A DNA stretch of 64,000 bases, taken from NCBI GenBank assembly GCA_965261945.1, contig CBDHEF010000002.1, positions 2,046,001 through 2,110,000 of the forward strand, written 5' to 3'. The notes beneath the pieces were generated by a model that was not told the DNA's origin, made no database searches, and saw only the letters and a program-made list of their open reading frames with translations. This DNA comes from VXOI01 sp965261945. Its GTDB lineage: Bacteria > Chloroflexota > Dehalococcoidia > Lucifugimonadales > UBA3495. Positions 15,748 through 24,940 of this stretch are shown here, piece after piece (the stretch's first letter is position 1; every line of letters starts with the position of its first letter). The position numbers and the translations under genes were made by a program.

Positions 15748-17502
15748 TCACTCGATGAAGTATACGAAGCGGAACCGGGGTATTACCAGCGGCGAGAGCA
15801 GCCACCCCTTGATGTAGGGCTTGATGAGGTAATGGTCGCCCTTGGAGTGATACAGCGGGGCCCAGGGAGCGCCGTCCAGAATCATTTGCTCGGCCTCCCG
15901 ATAGAGAGCGAAGCGGGCATCCTGGTCCTGTTCCACGCGGGCGCGCTCCAGTATCACATCCAGTTCTGGGTCGCTGTAGTGGGTGTGGTTGTTATCGCTT
16001 CCGGTGTGGAAAAGCGCGTCCAGGAAGTTTTCCGGGTCCGGGTAGTCTGCAATCCAGCTCAGTCCGCCGAAAATCTGGAAGCGCCTCTCGCGAAGGTCTT
16101 CGAGGTAGGTTGCCCACTCGGTTTGCAGCAGGTCGATCTGGATGCCCAACTGCTCTTTCCAAGTTGCGATGATGACTTCCATGATCGGGTCAACGGCCGA
16201 GCCAAAGGAGCCGGGCAGGGTCATGGTGATGTCCGGATAGTTGGCGGTGTCGCTGCCGTACTTGGACTCCGCCAACAGTTGGCGCGCCTTTTCCGGGTCG
16301 TACTTATACCCCAACAGGGCGGGGTTGTAGCCGGGAAAGCCGGGCGGGAGTATCCCCCTGGCCGGCACCACCGCGTCTTCCAGCAGCGCCTCTGTCAGGG
16401 TTTCCCGGTCGATAGTATAGTTGAGCGCCAGGCGGACGTTTACGTCGTCAAAGGGCGGCTCGTTGGCGTTCATCCCAATGTATGCCACGTCGAACTCGGG
16501 CGGCCCTTGGTGGAACTGGTCATTCAGCGGGTTGGTTGGGTCTTGGAACATCTCCAGCGCGGATATTCCGACAGCTCCGGCGTGAAGTTCGTCGTTCTCG
16601 TACATCAGCAGGCCATCGCCGCCCGCCAGGTTGAATTCAACGGCGTCCAGCATGGCCGGGCCGAGATGGTAGCCGTCGAAACGCTCCAGGCGCATCAGTA
16701 CGCCGGGGTCGTATTCGGTCAGCATGAAGGGACCGGTGCCGTTGGGCGCCTTCACCCAGTCCCGCCCCGTTTCCACGTTGGCGCGGTCAACTACGAAGGA
16801 TGTGGGGTAAGTCAACTTGGACAGGAAGTAGGCCTTGGGCGCGTCGATGTCAATTCGCAGCGTCTTCTCGTCGATCACGCTGATGCCGGAAATCGAGTCT
16901 GCTTCGCCGTTCAGCTTGGCCTCGACCCCCACTATATCGCCGAGGAAGGTGTCCACTGCGGGGGCCTCGGTGGCCGGGTCGGAGGCGCGCTCCAGAGACC
17001 ATTCCAAGTCGGTGGCGGTGACTTTGCGGCCGTCGTGGAACGTAACGGAGGGATTCAGGCGGAAGGTGTAGCCCATGCCGTCGGCGTCAAGCTCCCACTC
17101 CTGTGCTATGTCGGGCACGATGGCGAGGTCGGGGTCGATGGTGAGTAGCCCGCCAAAAACCTCAAGTATGTAGCGAGAAGATGTGGCGTCGCCGGTTTGG
17201 TGAGGGTCCAGAGTGGGCGGGTCGCTGCCCAGCAACTTGAGTACGCCGCCTTCGACGGGGGTTCCCTTGAGTTCCCTCTCTCCGGAAGAAGCCGTGCCGC
17301 CGCGCGGCTCTCCCGTGGGCTCCGGCTCCGCCGTGGGCGCACGGGTGGAAGTTGCGGCAAACATCGAAGTCGCGGTGGGGGCAAAGGTTGGCGAAGGGAC
17401 GATTGCCGCCATGGGAGTCGGCGTGTCAGGAGTCGGCTCGGAGCCGCAGGCGGCCAGTACGCCGAGCAGCAACAGCGCCGCCAACAGTAAGGTTATCCTC
17501 AT
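15748..17502 (-). CDS. ABC transporter substrate-binding lipoprotein, family 5 (peptide/nickel type)
   Basis: The 584-residue product has a signal peptide ending LGVLAAC (lipidated Cys19) and a Pro/Thr-rich linker to about residue 80. The SBP_bac_5 domain follows: LKLLGSDPPTLDPHQTGD, YTFRLNPSVTFHDGRKVTATDLEWSLERA, GTGPFMLTEYDPGVLMRLERFDGY and VNVRLALNYTIDRETL. It would capture an oligopeptide or similar solute outside the membrane. No permease or ATPase genes are adjacent, so its transporter partners are elsewhere. Confidence 0.92.
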   Translation of the reverse strand: MRITLLLAALLLLGVLAACGSEPTPDTPTPMAAIVPSPTFAPTATSMFAATSTRAPTAEPEPTGEPRGGTASSGERELKGTPVEGGVLKLLGSDPPTLDPHQTGDATSSRYILEVFGGLLTIDPDLAIVPDIAQEWELDADGMGYTFRLNPSVTFHDGRKVTATDLEWSLERASDPATEAPAVDTFLGDIVGVEAKLNGEADSISGISVIDEKTLRIDIDAPKAYFLSKLTYPTSFVVDRANVETGRDWVKAPNGTGPFMLTEYDPGVLMRLERFDGYHLGPAMLDAVEFNLAGGDGLLMYENDELHAGAVGISALEMFQDPTNPLNDQFHQGPPEFDVAYIGMNANEPPFDDVNVRLALNYTIDRETLTEALLEDAVVPARGILPPGFPGYNPALLGYKYDPEKARQLLAESKYGSDTANYPDITMTLPGSFGSAVDPIMEVIIATWKEQLGIQIDLLQTEWATYLEDLRERRFQIFGGLSWIADYPDPENFLDALFHTGSDNNHTHYSDPELDVILERARVEQDQDARFALYREAEQMILDGAPWAPLYHSKGDHYLIKPYIKGWLLSPLVIPRFRFVYFIE

Positions 17503-17816
17503 CTTTAATACATCCCGGAGAGATTAACCTGAGTATGAATACTGCCGAAGTCTTGCGGGTTTGGCGGTGAACACAGGCGGCTGCGCCAGGAAATACTTGC
17601 CCACTTACTTCGGACAACGATTTACCACCAAACAGAATATCAGCGCGGTGGCCGGTTGTCACTCCCAGGAATCTTGTAATTCTCTCCCTCCCCCTTCCTC
17701 CCCCTCGGGGGGAGGGAGATATGAAAAGCCCGGTCGTCACTCCGGCGCGGCCCGATTTGATCTGACTATTGGTTTATAATCACCGCACCAACCCCAGTCA
17801 GGCAAGGAGATGTCCC
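17503..17816. other. Divergent promoter region between binding-protein and acetamidase genes
   Basis: No gene is seen. TATAAT at 17775-17780 lies 36 nt before the acetamidase start and is a fair -10 box, but no good -35 lies at normal spacing (TTGATC at 17757 is only 12 nt away). A C/G-rich hairpin occupies 17683-17719. Confidence 0.4.
17683..17719. repeat. C/G-rich hairpin with 12-bp perfect stem
   Basis: TCTCCCTCCCCC (17683-17694) pairs with its complement at 17708-17719. Related CCCTCTCC...GGAGAGGG hairpins occur at 22861-22881 and 44994-45010, suggesting a dispersed intergenic palindrome type. Confidence 0.7.
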
Positions 17817-18920
17817 GTGAAAGAGATACTGCTGGACTACTCGAAACAGTGCGGCGATGAGCCGGAGAAAGGTCACAACCGCTGGCATCCCGACATTCCT
17901 CCCGCCGTTCGCGCCGACGAGGGTGAAGAAGTTGTGATGCAGACCCGCAACGCCTTCGATGGTCAGATTACGCCCAACACCCAGGCGCCGGATTTATTGC
18001 GTACTGATCTGGGGTTGGTGCATCCGCTCACAGGGCCGGTCTACGTCAACGGCGCAGAGCCAGGCGACCTTCTGGAAATTACGATACTGAACATCGAGCC
18101 GGCCTCGTGGGGCTTCACCACCATCCTGCCCGGCTTCGGCTTCCTGCGCGACCTGTACACCGAGCCGTTCATCTGCCATTGGGAGATGCGCGACGGATTC
18201 GCTCAGTCGGAGCAGCTACCCGGCGTGCGCGTTCCCGAGGCGTCGTTTATGGGAACCATCGGCGTGGCCCCGTCGCGGGCGCTGCGGCAGGAAATACTGC
18301 TGCGCGAGGACGAGTTGCTGCGGAGGGGCGGCGCAGTGGTCGGCCCGACACCCGCCGGGGCGGTGCCGGCCCACGAGCCTTTCGCCTCCGAGGGGCTGCG
18401 CACCATACCGCCCCGCGAGCACGGCGGCAACGTGGACATCAAGCAGCTTACCGCTGGAACGCGGCTGATGCTGCCGGTCTTCACTGAGGGTGCGCTGTTC
18501 TCCGCCGGAGACGCCCACTACGCGCAAGGCGACTCGGAGTGCTGCGGCACAGCCGTCGAGATGGACTGCACACTGCACGTCAGCTTCCGGGCGCTCAAGG
18601 GAGAGGCGGTCAGCCGGGGAATCAACTTCCCCTACTTTGAGCGCGACGACTACTTCACCAGCCCGGAGATGGCCGCGCCGCGCCGCTTCCTTGCCGCCAC
18701 GGGAATGTGCATCGCCGACGGCCGGAACGAATCGGAGAACGGAACTCTGGCCTCCCGCCAGGCCCTGTTGAACATGATTCACCTGCTGATGGAGCGTGGC
18801 TGGAGCCGCGAACAGGCCTACTGCATTTGCAGCGTGGCGGTGGATCTGAAGGTCAGCGAGGTGGTGGACGTGCCCAACTTCGTCGTGTCGGCCTTCCTGC
18901 CTTTGGATATTTTCGGGTAG
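17817..18920 (+). CDS. Acetamidase/formamidase family protein
   Basis: The product begins VKEILLDYSKQCGDEPEKGHNRW and has the FmdA/AmdA landmarks: VVMQTRNAFDGQI near residue 40, LVHPLTGPVYVNGAEPGDLLEI, PGFGFLRD, PEASFMGTIGVAPS, PREHGGNVDIKQLTAGTRLMLPVFTEGALFSAGDAHYAQGD, and the C-terminal CSVAVDLKVSEVVD. These enzymes hydrolyse short amides to acid plus ammonia. GTG 17817 is chosen because AAGGAGA lies at 17804-17810, 6 nt upstream. The domain looks complete. Confidence 0.92.
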   Translation: MKEILLDYSKQCGDEPEKGHNRWHPDIPPAVRADEGEEVVMQTRNAFDGQITPNTQAPDLLRTDLGLVHPLTGPVYVNGAEPGDLLEITILNIEPASWGFTTILPGFGFLRDLYTEPFICHWEMRDGFAQSEQLPGVRVPEASFMGTIGVAPSRALRQEILLREDELLRRGGAVVGPTPAGAVPAHEPFASEGLRTIPPREHGGNVDIKQLTAGTRLMLPVFTEGALFSAGDAHYAQGDSECCGTAVEMDCTLHVSFRALKGEAVSRGINFPYFERDDYFTSPEMAAPRRFLAATGMCIADGRNESENGTLASRQALLNMIHLLMERGWSREQAYCICSVAVDLKVSEVVDVPNFVVSAFLPLDIFG

Positions 18921-18932
18921 GGCAGGCGTTGG

Positions 18933-19297
18933 CTATCGGCGGAAATGGCCCCGGGATTCGAAGAGAACGACGGGGCCATAAAATTCAATGTCGTATTCGT
19001 TGACCAGTCGGATTAACCCGCGGATCTTCGCGCCGGCAGGAAGATCGTCGTGCAGGACAAATAACCCTGGCATCGGCAATCCGGCTCTAACCGGTCTTCA
19101 GCGAAATAGCGCATAGCGCTTTTGTCGTGCGTAACGACAACCCTGCCGTTGTCCGCAGCCCATTCAAGGATAATCGGGTCCGGCGTTTGAGCGAGATTGA
19201 CATCTCTAATGTGCAGGAAATCCACGTCAGGGATATGTAGCCTGAGTTGAGTGATGATGGCCGGATCAACATTCTCGTCGGCAAGTAAATTCAACAA
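18933..19297 (-). pseudogene. DUF5615 (PIN-like) toxin-type gene with one-base frameshift
   Basis: The N-terminal part reads LNLLADENVDPAIITQL...PDPIILEWAADNGRVVVTHDKS, the DUF5615 core with acidic metal residues. Near 19091-19092 one base is missing. Restoring it gives AEDRVRAGLPMPGLFVLHDD followed by a normal family tail that ends at the TAG at 18933-18935. As it stands, the frame ends at 19013 with an unrelated tail. The TTG start overlaps a stop of the upstream DUF433 region by 7 nt. A sequencing error is possible. Confidence 0.75.
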
Positions 19298-19370
19298 TCT
19301 CTTTCAAACCAGTCGCGAGCACGGCTTTCGAGGTAGGCTTGGCACGATTCCTCGGATGTATTTCCCTCAG

Positions 19371-19772
19371 CTAACGATTCCGCCCAACCCTGATTCGGCC
19401 TGCCGACCCTGATTCGGCCTGCCGATAACTCTCTCGGAGATAATCTCTCACAAATTCCTTGTTCCGCAAGTAGAAGACGATGACCAGATATATGTCGGAC
19501 AGGTTCAGCCACGGATAAGTATCGGCAATCAGCTCTACGGTGTAGCCCCTCTTGTAATAGGAAAGGATGATGTCGAGCGAAATTCTAGAAATGTGCAGCC
19601 GGACTACCTGGCCTTCCTCTACCCAGTGCAGCGGCACCGGCATGGGCGATAAATCAAGCTCTGTGGTCAGCGGCCTGCGCCAGTCGGTCTGAGCGTTAGC
19701 CTCGGTAATATCTGCCTCGCATAAGCTCCCTGATAGTGGCTCCACTATACGCCCAGCCCTCCCCTCCACCAA
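19371..19772 (-). CDS. DUF433 family protein, partner of the DUF5615 gene; C-terminus disturbed
   Basis: The domain is RISLDIILSYYKRGYTVELIADTYPWLNLSDIYLVIVFYLRNKEFVRDYL, the small helix-turn-helix DUF433 fold, preceded by ELDLSPMPVPLHWVEEGQVVRL. DUF433 with DUF5615 is a common antitoxin-toxin-like pair. Just after the domain a 19-bp tandem duplication (19388-19425) changes the frame, giving the odd tail SAGRIRVGRNR. The start is uncertain; the first 35 residues look non-domain. Confidence 0.65.
   Translation of the reverse strand: MVEGRAGRIVEPLSGSLCEADITEANAQTDWRRPLTTELDLSPMPVPLHWVEEGQVVRLHISRISLDIILSYYKRGYTVELIADTYPWLNLSDIYLVIVFYLRNKEFVRDYLRESYRQAESGSAGRIRVGRNR
19388..19425. repeat. 19-bp tandem duplication in the DUF433 gene
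   Basis: CCCTGATTCGGCCTGCCGA occurs twice head to tail (19388-19406, 19407-19425). The unit length is not a multiple of three, so it shifts the frame of the DUF433 C-terminus. Confidence 0.9.
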
Positions 19773-19849
19773 CCTACCCGGCCCTGCCGGACATAAGGTA
19801 TACTTGCGCCAGCTTGACCTTTGTCATTCAACCTTGAAGGAGCGGATTC

Positions 19850-21037
19850 ATGCAGTTTGGACTCTTGTACGAAATGCAGCGTCCTTATGACGATGAAATA
19901 GACTGGAACGCCCTCTACCACGAAACCCTGGAACAGTGTGAACTGGCCGATCAGGTTGGCTTCGACAACCTGTGGTTCGTGGAGCATCACTTCCTTTATG
20001 GCTTCTCCGGCTCGCCCTGTCCCGAGGTTATGTTCGGCGCCCTCTCGCAGCGCACCAAAAACATCCGCATCGGTTTCGGCGTGTCCATCCTGCCCAACCA
20101 TCACCCCGTCCGCATTGCGGAGCGGGCCGCCATGGTAGACCAGCTCACCAACGGGCGCGTGGAATTCGGCACGGGCCGCTCCAACGCCTATGAGCAGCTG
20201 GGGCAGGGCATCGACCCCCGCGAGACCCGAGACCGCTGGGACGAAGCCATCAGCATGATTCCCCAGATCTGGCAGACCTCTGGAGAATTCTCTTGGGAGG
20301 GCAACTTCTGGAACGTCCCGCCCCGCCGGGTACTGCCCCAGCCCTTCCAGAAGCCTCACCCCAGGATGTATCTGGCCTGCACCCAGACCGAGAGCTTCCG
20401 CCTTGCCGCCCAGAAGGGCATCGGCGTGCTGTCGTCTGCGTCCTACGCCGTGGACGTCCTGGCCAACCACGTCCAGGTCTACCGCGACGCCATCAAGGAC
20501 GCCGACCCGGTGGGCGCGGAGATCAACGACTTCTGGGGCAACAATGTTCACTCCTTCTGCGCCAAGGACGACCAGGCGGCGAAGGACCTGTGCGCCGAGT
20601 CCATGAAAACCTTCTTCGGCCCGGACAAGCCCTACATCGCGGGCCGGATCAACGCCTACGAGGAACTGTTGGAGGCCTGGGGCGGTGTGCCGGAACATCT
20701 GAAGGCCGACTTCGGGCGCTGGCTCCGCCAGTCCGACGAGGATCACCAGGCCCAGGCCGCCGAGGCCGGCATCTCGCTGGACAGCGGCCCCGGCGCCGCC
20801 CGTGCCGCCGTGGCCCAGCTCGATTCCAACACCCTCGCCGACCGCGGCGTCATCATCGCCGGCGACCCGGAGAGCTGCATCAAGACCATCAAGACCTACG
20901 AAGACATCGGCGTTGACCAGGTCATGCTCATCATGCAGACCGAGACCATCCCCCACGATAAGGTGATGGAATCCATCGAGCTGTATGGCAAAGAGGTCAT
21001 TCCGGCGTTCCGCAAAAACGGCGGCAACGGCAAGTAA
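19850..21037 (+). CDS. LLM class flavin-dependent oxidoreductase
   Basis: The 395-residue product starts MQFGLLYEMQRPYDDE and carries FDNLWFVEHHFLYGFSGSPCPEVMFGALSQRTKNIRIGFGVSILPNHHPVRIAERAAMVDQLTNGRVEFGTGRSN, the luciferase-like barrel with its flavin-contact residues. The late AGDPESCIKTIKTYEDIGVDQVMLIMQTETIPHDKVMESIELYGKEVIP is the typical C-terminus. AAGGAG lies just ahead of the ATG. It is one of three such genes in the window; the substrate is unknown. Confidence 0.92.
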   Translation: MQFGLLYEMQRPYDDEIDWNALYHETLEQCELADQVGFDNLWFVEHHFLYGFSGSPCPEVMFGALSQRTKNIRIGFGVSILPNHHPVRIAERAAMVDQLTNGRVEFGTGRSNAYEQLGQGIDPRETRDRWDEAISMIPQIWQTSGEFSWEGNFWNVPPRRVLPQPFQKPHPRMYLACTQTESFRLAAQKGIGVLSSASYAVDVLANHVQVYRDAIKDADPVGAEINDFWGNNVHSFCAKDDQAAKDLCAESMKTFFGPDKPYIAGRINAYEELLEAWGGVPEHLKADFGRWLRQSDEDHQAQAAEAGISLDSGPGAARAAVAQLDSNTLADRGVIIAGDPESCIKTIKTYEDIGVDQVMLIMQTETIPHDKVMESIELYGKEVIPAFRKNGGNGK

Positions 21038-21106
21038 GACCGCAGCTTGAACCAGGACGATTTCGGCCCCCGCCAGCCTCGGTTGACCGGGGGCCAAAGT
21101 TTTGCC

Positions 21107-21811
21107 ATGACTAACAAAACTCCCCACTACGGCCAATTCTCGCTGGAGTTCTACCGGGAGCGGGCGCCGGAATACGCGGCGCTGCGTCAGGTGTTCGCCA
21201 ACCGCTCCCACCCTGAATTTCGAGAAGACCGCGACCTGTACCGGCGGCTGGCGGAGCTGGCCCCACCTGGCCGGGGGCTGGATGCCGGATGCGGCGCCGG
21301 TGCGCTGGAGATGTCGTACCTGGATCAACTGGGATTCGAGATGTTCGGGCTGGACGCGGTGGCGGAGAACATCCGGGTCGCCCGCAGCCTGCGCCCGGAG
21401 TTCGCTGACCGCTTGCAGGTTGCCGACATTCAGGAGCCGCTGCCCTTCGAAGACTCCAGCTTCGAGGTCGTGCTGTGCAACGCTGTCATTCAGCACATTC
21501 CGCGGGAGACTGTATTCGCCAGCGTGCTGCCCGAGTTCGCGCGGGTGCTGCGGCCCGGCGGGGTGTTGCAGTTGATGTTCAAGCCGGGCCATGGCGTGGA
21601 GACGGCGGTTGACGGGGCCTACGGCAGCGAAGGAGTGGCCCGCAGCTTCGCGCTTTATGATGAGCGAGAACTGCTGGAGGCTCTGGCTTCCCTCGGACAG
21701 CGCCTTATCGAGGAGGAGGAGGCCGACGGGAAAATGGGCGGCCTTCTATACTTCGACGACAACAAGCCCATGCGCCACTGCGTGTTCTGGACCCGGAAGG
21801 AACTTGCTTGA
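21107..21811 (+). CDS. SAM-dependent methyltransferase (class I)
   Basis: Motif I is GRGLDAGCGAGALEMSYL near residue 55, followed by FEMFGLDAVAENIRVAR, DIQEPLPFEDSSFEVVLCNAVIQHIPRE and LPEFARVLRPGGVLQLMFKPG, the standard Methyltransf_11 order. The target molecule is unknown. ATG 21107 is preferred over a TTG at 21047. It follows the luciferase-like gene by 69 nt and may share its transcript. Confidence 0.9.
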   Translation: MTNKTPHYGQFSLEFYRERAPEYAALRQVFANRSHPEFREDRDLYRRLAELAPPGRGLDAGCGAGALEMSYLDQLGFEMFGLDAVAENIRVARSLRPEFADRLQVADIQEPLPFEDSSFEVVLCNAVIQHIPRETVFASVLPEFARVLRPGGVLQLMFKPGHGVETAVDGAYGSEGVARSFALYDERELLEALASLGQRLIEEEEADGKMGGLLYFDDNKPMRHCVFWTRKELA

Positions 21812-21900
21812 TGGGAGCGACAACGCTGGGAGATTTGGGGTTGGTGGCCGATCCTGTGGGCCAGCGTCTGATAGTACAGGAAGACCTGTTGATGTAATCG

Positions 21901-21980
21901 GCCTCCTTTTTGTGGGGACGGCCTCCTTTTTGTGGGGACGGCCTCCTTTTTGTGGGGACGGCCTCCTTTTTGTGGGGACG
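21901..21980. repeat. Four perfect tandem copies of a 20-bp unit
   Basis: GCCTCCTTTTTGTGGGGACG is repeated four times without variation, between the convergent ends of the methyltransferase and ABC permease genes. There are no spacers, so it is not CRISPR. Perfect identity points to recent slippage expansion or unequal crossing over. Confidence 0.95.
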
Positions 21981-22000
21981 GAAGGAATCGATTGAGGGCG

Positions 22001-22837
22001 CTACCCGCCCTTCGCGCCCGTGATGTCCCGGCGCAGGAAGAGGGCTATGGCAGCGGCAGCCAGCGCCACCGCATAGACGGTTACGAAGATGAAGCCGTGG
22101 GCTATGTCGGAGATCCCGCCGAATGTGGCAATGCTGCCATCGTTGTTCGGCGGCACGCTCTGCCACGCGCTGACATTGGGGCCGAGCAGATAGGCAAAGA
22201 CCTGATCAGACCAACTGAAGTTGGCGATGATGGGGACAACAATAATCGTCTCGGCGATGTAATAGCCCATTGACAGGGCAATGCCAACCCCGTTGGAGGT
22301 GGTCAGCACCACAAGGAACAGCGCCAGCGCAATGTAAGGCAGAAAACCGTAAATCATCCTACCGAATAATGCCAGCAGGTTAACCGCCGAGATGTCGCCG
22401 TAGGATTCGGTGGTTTCCGGAGCCGTGAGGACGGCCTCGGCAATGAACCCGCTGATCGTAACGGTAATGCACAGGATGACTAAAATTCCAGCTGTGACCA
22501 GCATAACCACCGAGATCTTGGATGCCAGAAACTGCCAGCGTCCGGCTCCCTTGCTTAGCACCGGGCGCAGGGTGCCCCAGCCGTATTCTCCGCCTGTTAC
22601 CACGGCGGCCAGGATTACGGCGATAAACGGACCAAAAAATGCGGAGAATCCCAAGCCATTGGCTATATTCTCAGCCGTTGACTGATAGGACACGTCGTCG
22701 GTAAGCGTTGCCGTCAACCAGAAAATCAGCTGATTGATCACCAGCACAAAGCTCAGCAGGATCCACGGCGCCCAGCGCCGGCGCAGCTTGAACCACTCCC
22801 ACCGGGTCAGCAGGGCAACTTGCATCGCCATTGCCAC
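22001..22837 (-). CDS. ABC-2 type transporter permease
   Basis: The 278-residue product has about six hydrophobic segments: WAPWILLSFVLVINQLIFWL, FFGPFIAVILAAVVTGGEYGWGT, ISVVMLVTAGILVILCITVTI, FLPYIALALFLVVLTTSNGVGIALS, ETIIVVPIIANFSW and HGFIFVTVYAVALAAAAIALFL. The EYGWGTLR segment after the second helix is typical of ABC-2 permeases. It is the membrane partner of the ATPase gene upstream, which is split by an IS, so this exporter is probably inactive unless another ATPase serves it. GTG 22837 or ATG 22831/22825 may be the start. Confidence 0.85.
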   Translation of the reverse strand: MAMAMQVALLTRWEWFKLRRRWAPWILLSFVLVINQLIFWLTATLTDDVSYQSTAENIANGLGFSAFFGPFIAVILAAVVTGGEYGWGTLRPVLSKGAGRWQFLASKISVVMLVTAGILVILCITVTISGFIAEAVLTAPETTESYGDISAVNLLALFGRMIYGFLPYIALALFLVVLTTSNGVGIALSMGYYIAETIIVVPIIANFSWSDQVFAYLLGPNVSAWQSVPPNNDGSIATFGGISDIAHGFIFVTVYAVALAAAAIALFLRRDITGAKGG

Positions 22838-22860
22838 CTGAATCTCCTGCCCTCACCCAA

Positions 22861-22881
22861 CCCTCTCCGGGAAGGAGAGGG
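22861..22881. repeat. CCCTCTCC-GGGAA-GGAGAGGG hairpin
   Basis: A perfect 8-bp stem, preceded by CCCTCACCCAA, lies between the ABC ATPase and permease genes. A similar but weaker copy is at 44994-45010. On the plus strand it is followed by GATTTTTAG, but no plus-strand gene ends here. Confidence 0.6.
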
Positions 22882-23242
22882 GATTTTTAGTTGGCCAGCC
22901 CTCCCGTTACAGCCCTTCCGTTACATCGAGGAAGTATTGCTCCAGCGACATCTGCGCGGGCGCCATCTCCGCCACGTAGATCTCGTTGCGGCTCAGGGCG
23001 GCGGAAATCTCCCAGGAGCGGGCGGCGTCCACTCCGGCAAGGAGATAGCCGCTGTCTGCGCTGACGCTGTCCACCCAGGCCAGGGCGTTCAGGATTTCGT
23101 ATGCCTTGCGGTCGTCGGTGGTGCGGAGACGAACCTGGGGCTTTCCCCGTTCCTGCAACAACTCGCTGACGTCGCCCTGCGCGATGAGGCGCCCGTGGGA
23201 CAGGATGGCCACGCTGTCGCAGACCAACTCCACCTCGTTAAG

Positions 23243-24940
23243 CCCGAATCCACCGAACGGAGTGGGGAGGGCGCTGGAACAGGACATCACAGGGATGGAG
23301 AGGAGACCGTCCCGGCGGATATGGGGCGGGCGGAGCCAGTAGCAGGTCTGTTGGCGGTGAGAGGAGCCGCTCATGAGGTGGCCGAAGGCAGCAAGGAACT
23401 CTCGCTGGCCGATTCGTGCGGCGCGAGTGGGAGAGATCTTCGACTGGCTGGTGGATGAGGGCGAGGATGGTGGGCCGGTTGCCGGCGCCACGGTCAGGAG
23501 GGAAGCGGCAGGGTGCGCAATCGGGTCAGGGCGCCAGTGAACTGGGCCTCCCAAGGCCAGCGCCGAGGCAAATGCAGGGTCAGGCGGCGCGCCGAGCGGG
23601 TGAGCCGACCGGCGAGGGAGAAGAATCGCCGCCGCAGAGTCTTGGTGGTCACCACCTGCTCGCCCAGACCGATGCGCGCCGTCCAGCGCGCCAGGTTGTG
23701 AGCAATCGCCTGGACCGCCAGCCAAGCGCCGTTGGCAGCGAATCGGCCGGACGGCAGGTGGTTCAGCCCGACGCCGTACTTGAGGTCGCGTATCGCATTC
23801 TCGATCTCGGCGTGGCGGCGATGGTCAGCCTCCAGTTCGAGCGTCTCCCCGTCCCGGTCGGTGATGAAGCCGTGATAGCTGTAGCTGGCGAATAGGGCCA
23901 GCTGGGAACCGGGCGTGGGCTTCACCCGCCGGACGATGAGCCGCACCGGCGCGGCGCCGGCCTCACTCTCAAAGGGAGTGTAGGTGGTCTCGGCCACATC
24001 GGCGGCGCCGTCCATCCAGTATGGGATGGGCGTCCAATCCGTCTCGGGTATGGCCTCGATGAGATGGCGCAGGCTTTTGTGCTGACGGATGGTGATGGAG
24101 TAACGGACATCCATCTTGCGGCAGACGGCGACGATGGCGTGGGCATAAAAGCCGCTGTCGGCCCGCACCGTGAGTTGGCCCCTGGCGCCGGCGTAGCGCA
24201 CCCGTCCCACGGTCTCGCGCAGGAAGTGAGCGGCGCCCCGAACAGTGTTGGCCCGGCCCTCGCGCAGCCGGGACATCAACACGTCCCCGGTGCCGGCGGC
24301 CACGGCCAGCAACGGATGATAGCCCCGCTTGCCGGTATAGCCGTGGTGTCGCGCCCCCTCCTTGGCCAGTCCGTAAGTCTCGCAGATGGTGGAGTCCAGG
24401 TCGATGGTGAACGGCGCGTCGCCGGGTCCCGCCCCAGCGGCCCAGGCTCGGGCCAGCAGCTCCCGGCTCACCCGGTCCAGCTGACGGACGTGGCCCCAGC
24501 GGAAGCTGCGCAGGAAAGTGCCCAAGGTGGATGGCGCTTTGACCATGCACCCCAGCACCGAGGAGGTCCGCCCCGCACGCAGCGCATCGGCGTCGTCAAT
24601 GCAGTCGCCGCCCGCCAGCGCCGAGGCCACCAGCGTCAGAAGCTTGTCTCCCGCGTTCGCCCGCCCCGGCGCATCCCCGAGGTCGAGGTGACTGTCAACG
24701 AGTTCACGCAGGCCCAGGTGTTGGGCGAGAGTGGCCGGCAGGAGCAGGCCGGCATTGGCCACCAGACGGTGGTCGTCAAAGACGATGCGAATACGGTCGG
24801 GGTGGTTGCGTGGTAGCATCAATTGGGTGCTCCTTTTCTGGGGTCGGTTTTTTATTGCAAAACCATTATCCCAGATTCAGAGGAGCACCCTCTTGCCGCT
24901 TCAGTTCGCCAACCTGACGCCCACTATCGGTGGATTCGGG
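23243..24940 (-). mobile_element. IS1380-family insertion sequence, copy 1 (1698 bp)
   Basis: Terminal inverted repeats CCCGAATCCACCGA (23243-23256) and its complement (24927-24940) are perfect. TTAAG flanks both ends (23238-23242, 24941-24945) as a 5-bp target duplication. It carries one transposase gene. Length and transposase protein are the same as the copy at 45119-46816, so one copy moved very recently. It interrupts an ABC ATPase gene. Confidence 0.95.
23494..24822 (-). CDS. IS1380 family transposase (copy 1)
   Basis: The product of about 442 residues has the RNase H-fold DDE residues in FTIDLDSTICETYG, TVRADSGFYAHA and HAEIENAIRDLKYGVGLNHLPSG, with the family motif KEGARHHGYTGKRGYHPLLA. 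It is full length and unbroken, so it is probably active. AGGAG lies 10 nt before ATG 24819 (7 nt before TTG 24822) and can be paired in a leader hairpin, described for copy 2. The protein is identical to that of copy 2. Confidence 0.95.
   Translation of the reverse strand: MMLPRNHPDRIRIVFDDHRLVANAGLLLPATLAQHLGLRELVDSHLDLGDAPGRANAGDKLLTLVASALAGGDCIDDADALRAGRTSSVLGCMVKAPSTLGTFLRSFRWGHVRQLDRVSRELLARAWAAGAGPGDAPFTIDLDSTICETYGLAKEGARHHGYTGKRGYHPLLAVAAGTGDVLMSRLREGRANTVRGAAHFLRETVGRVRYAGARGQLTVRADSGFYAHAIVAVCRKMDVRYSITIRQHKSLRHLIEAIPETDWTPIPYWMDGAADVAETTYTPFESEAGAAPVRLIVRRVKPTPGSQLALFASYSYHGFITDRDGETLELEADHRRHAEIENAIRDLKYGVGLNHLPSGRFAANGAWLAVQAIAHNLARWTARIGLGEQVVTTKTLRRRFFSLAGRLTRSARRLTLHLPRRWPWEAQFTGALTRLRTLPLPS

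Noticed and set aside
17757..17780. Sigma-70 promoter TTGATC/TATAAT before the acetamidase gene
   Set aside because: The spacer is only 12 nt; only the -10 box is plausible.
19745..21592. Long minus-strand open frame opposite the luciferase-like and methyltransferase genes
   Set aside because: Composition is the reverse-frame pattern (Gly/Ala/Val/His-rich) without domain features; both plus-strand genes are clear.
21901..21980. Possible CRISPR array
   Set aside because: Units are contiguous with no spacers, and no cas genes are present.
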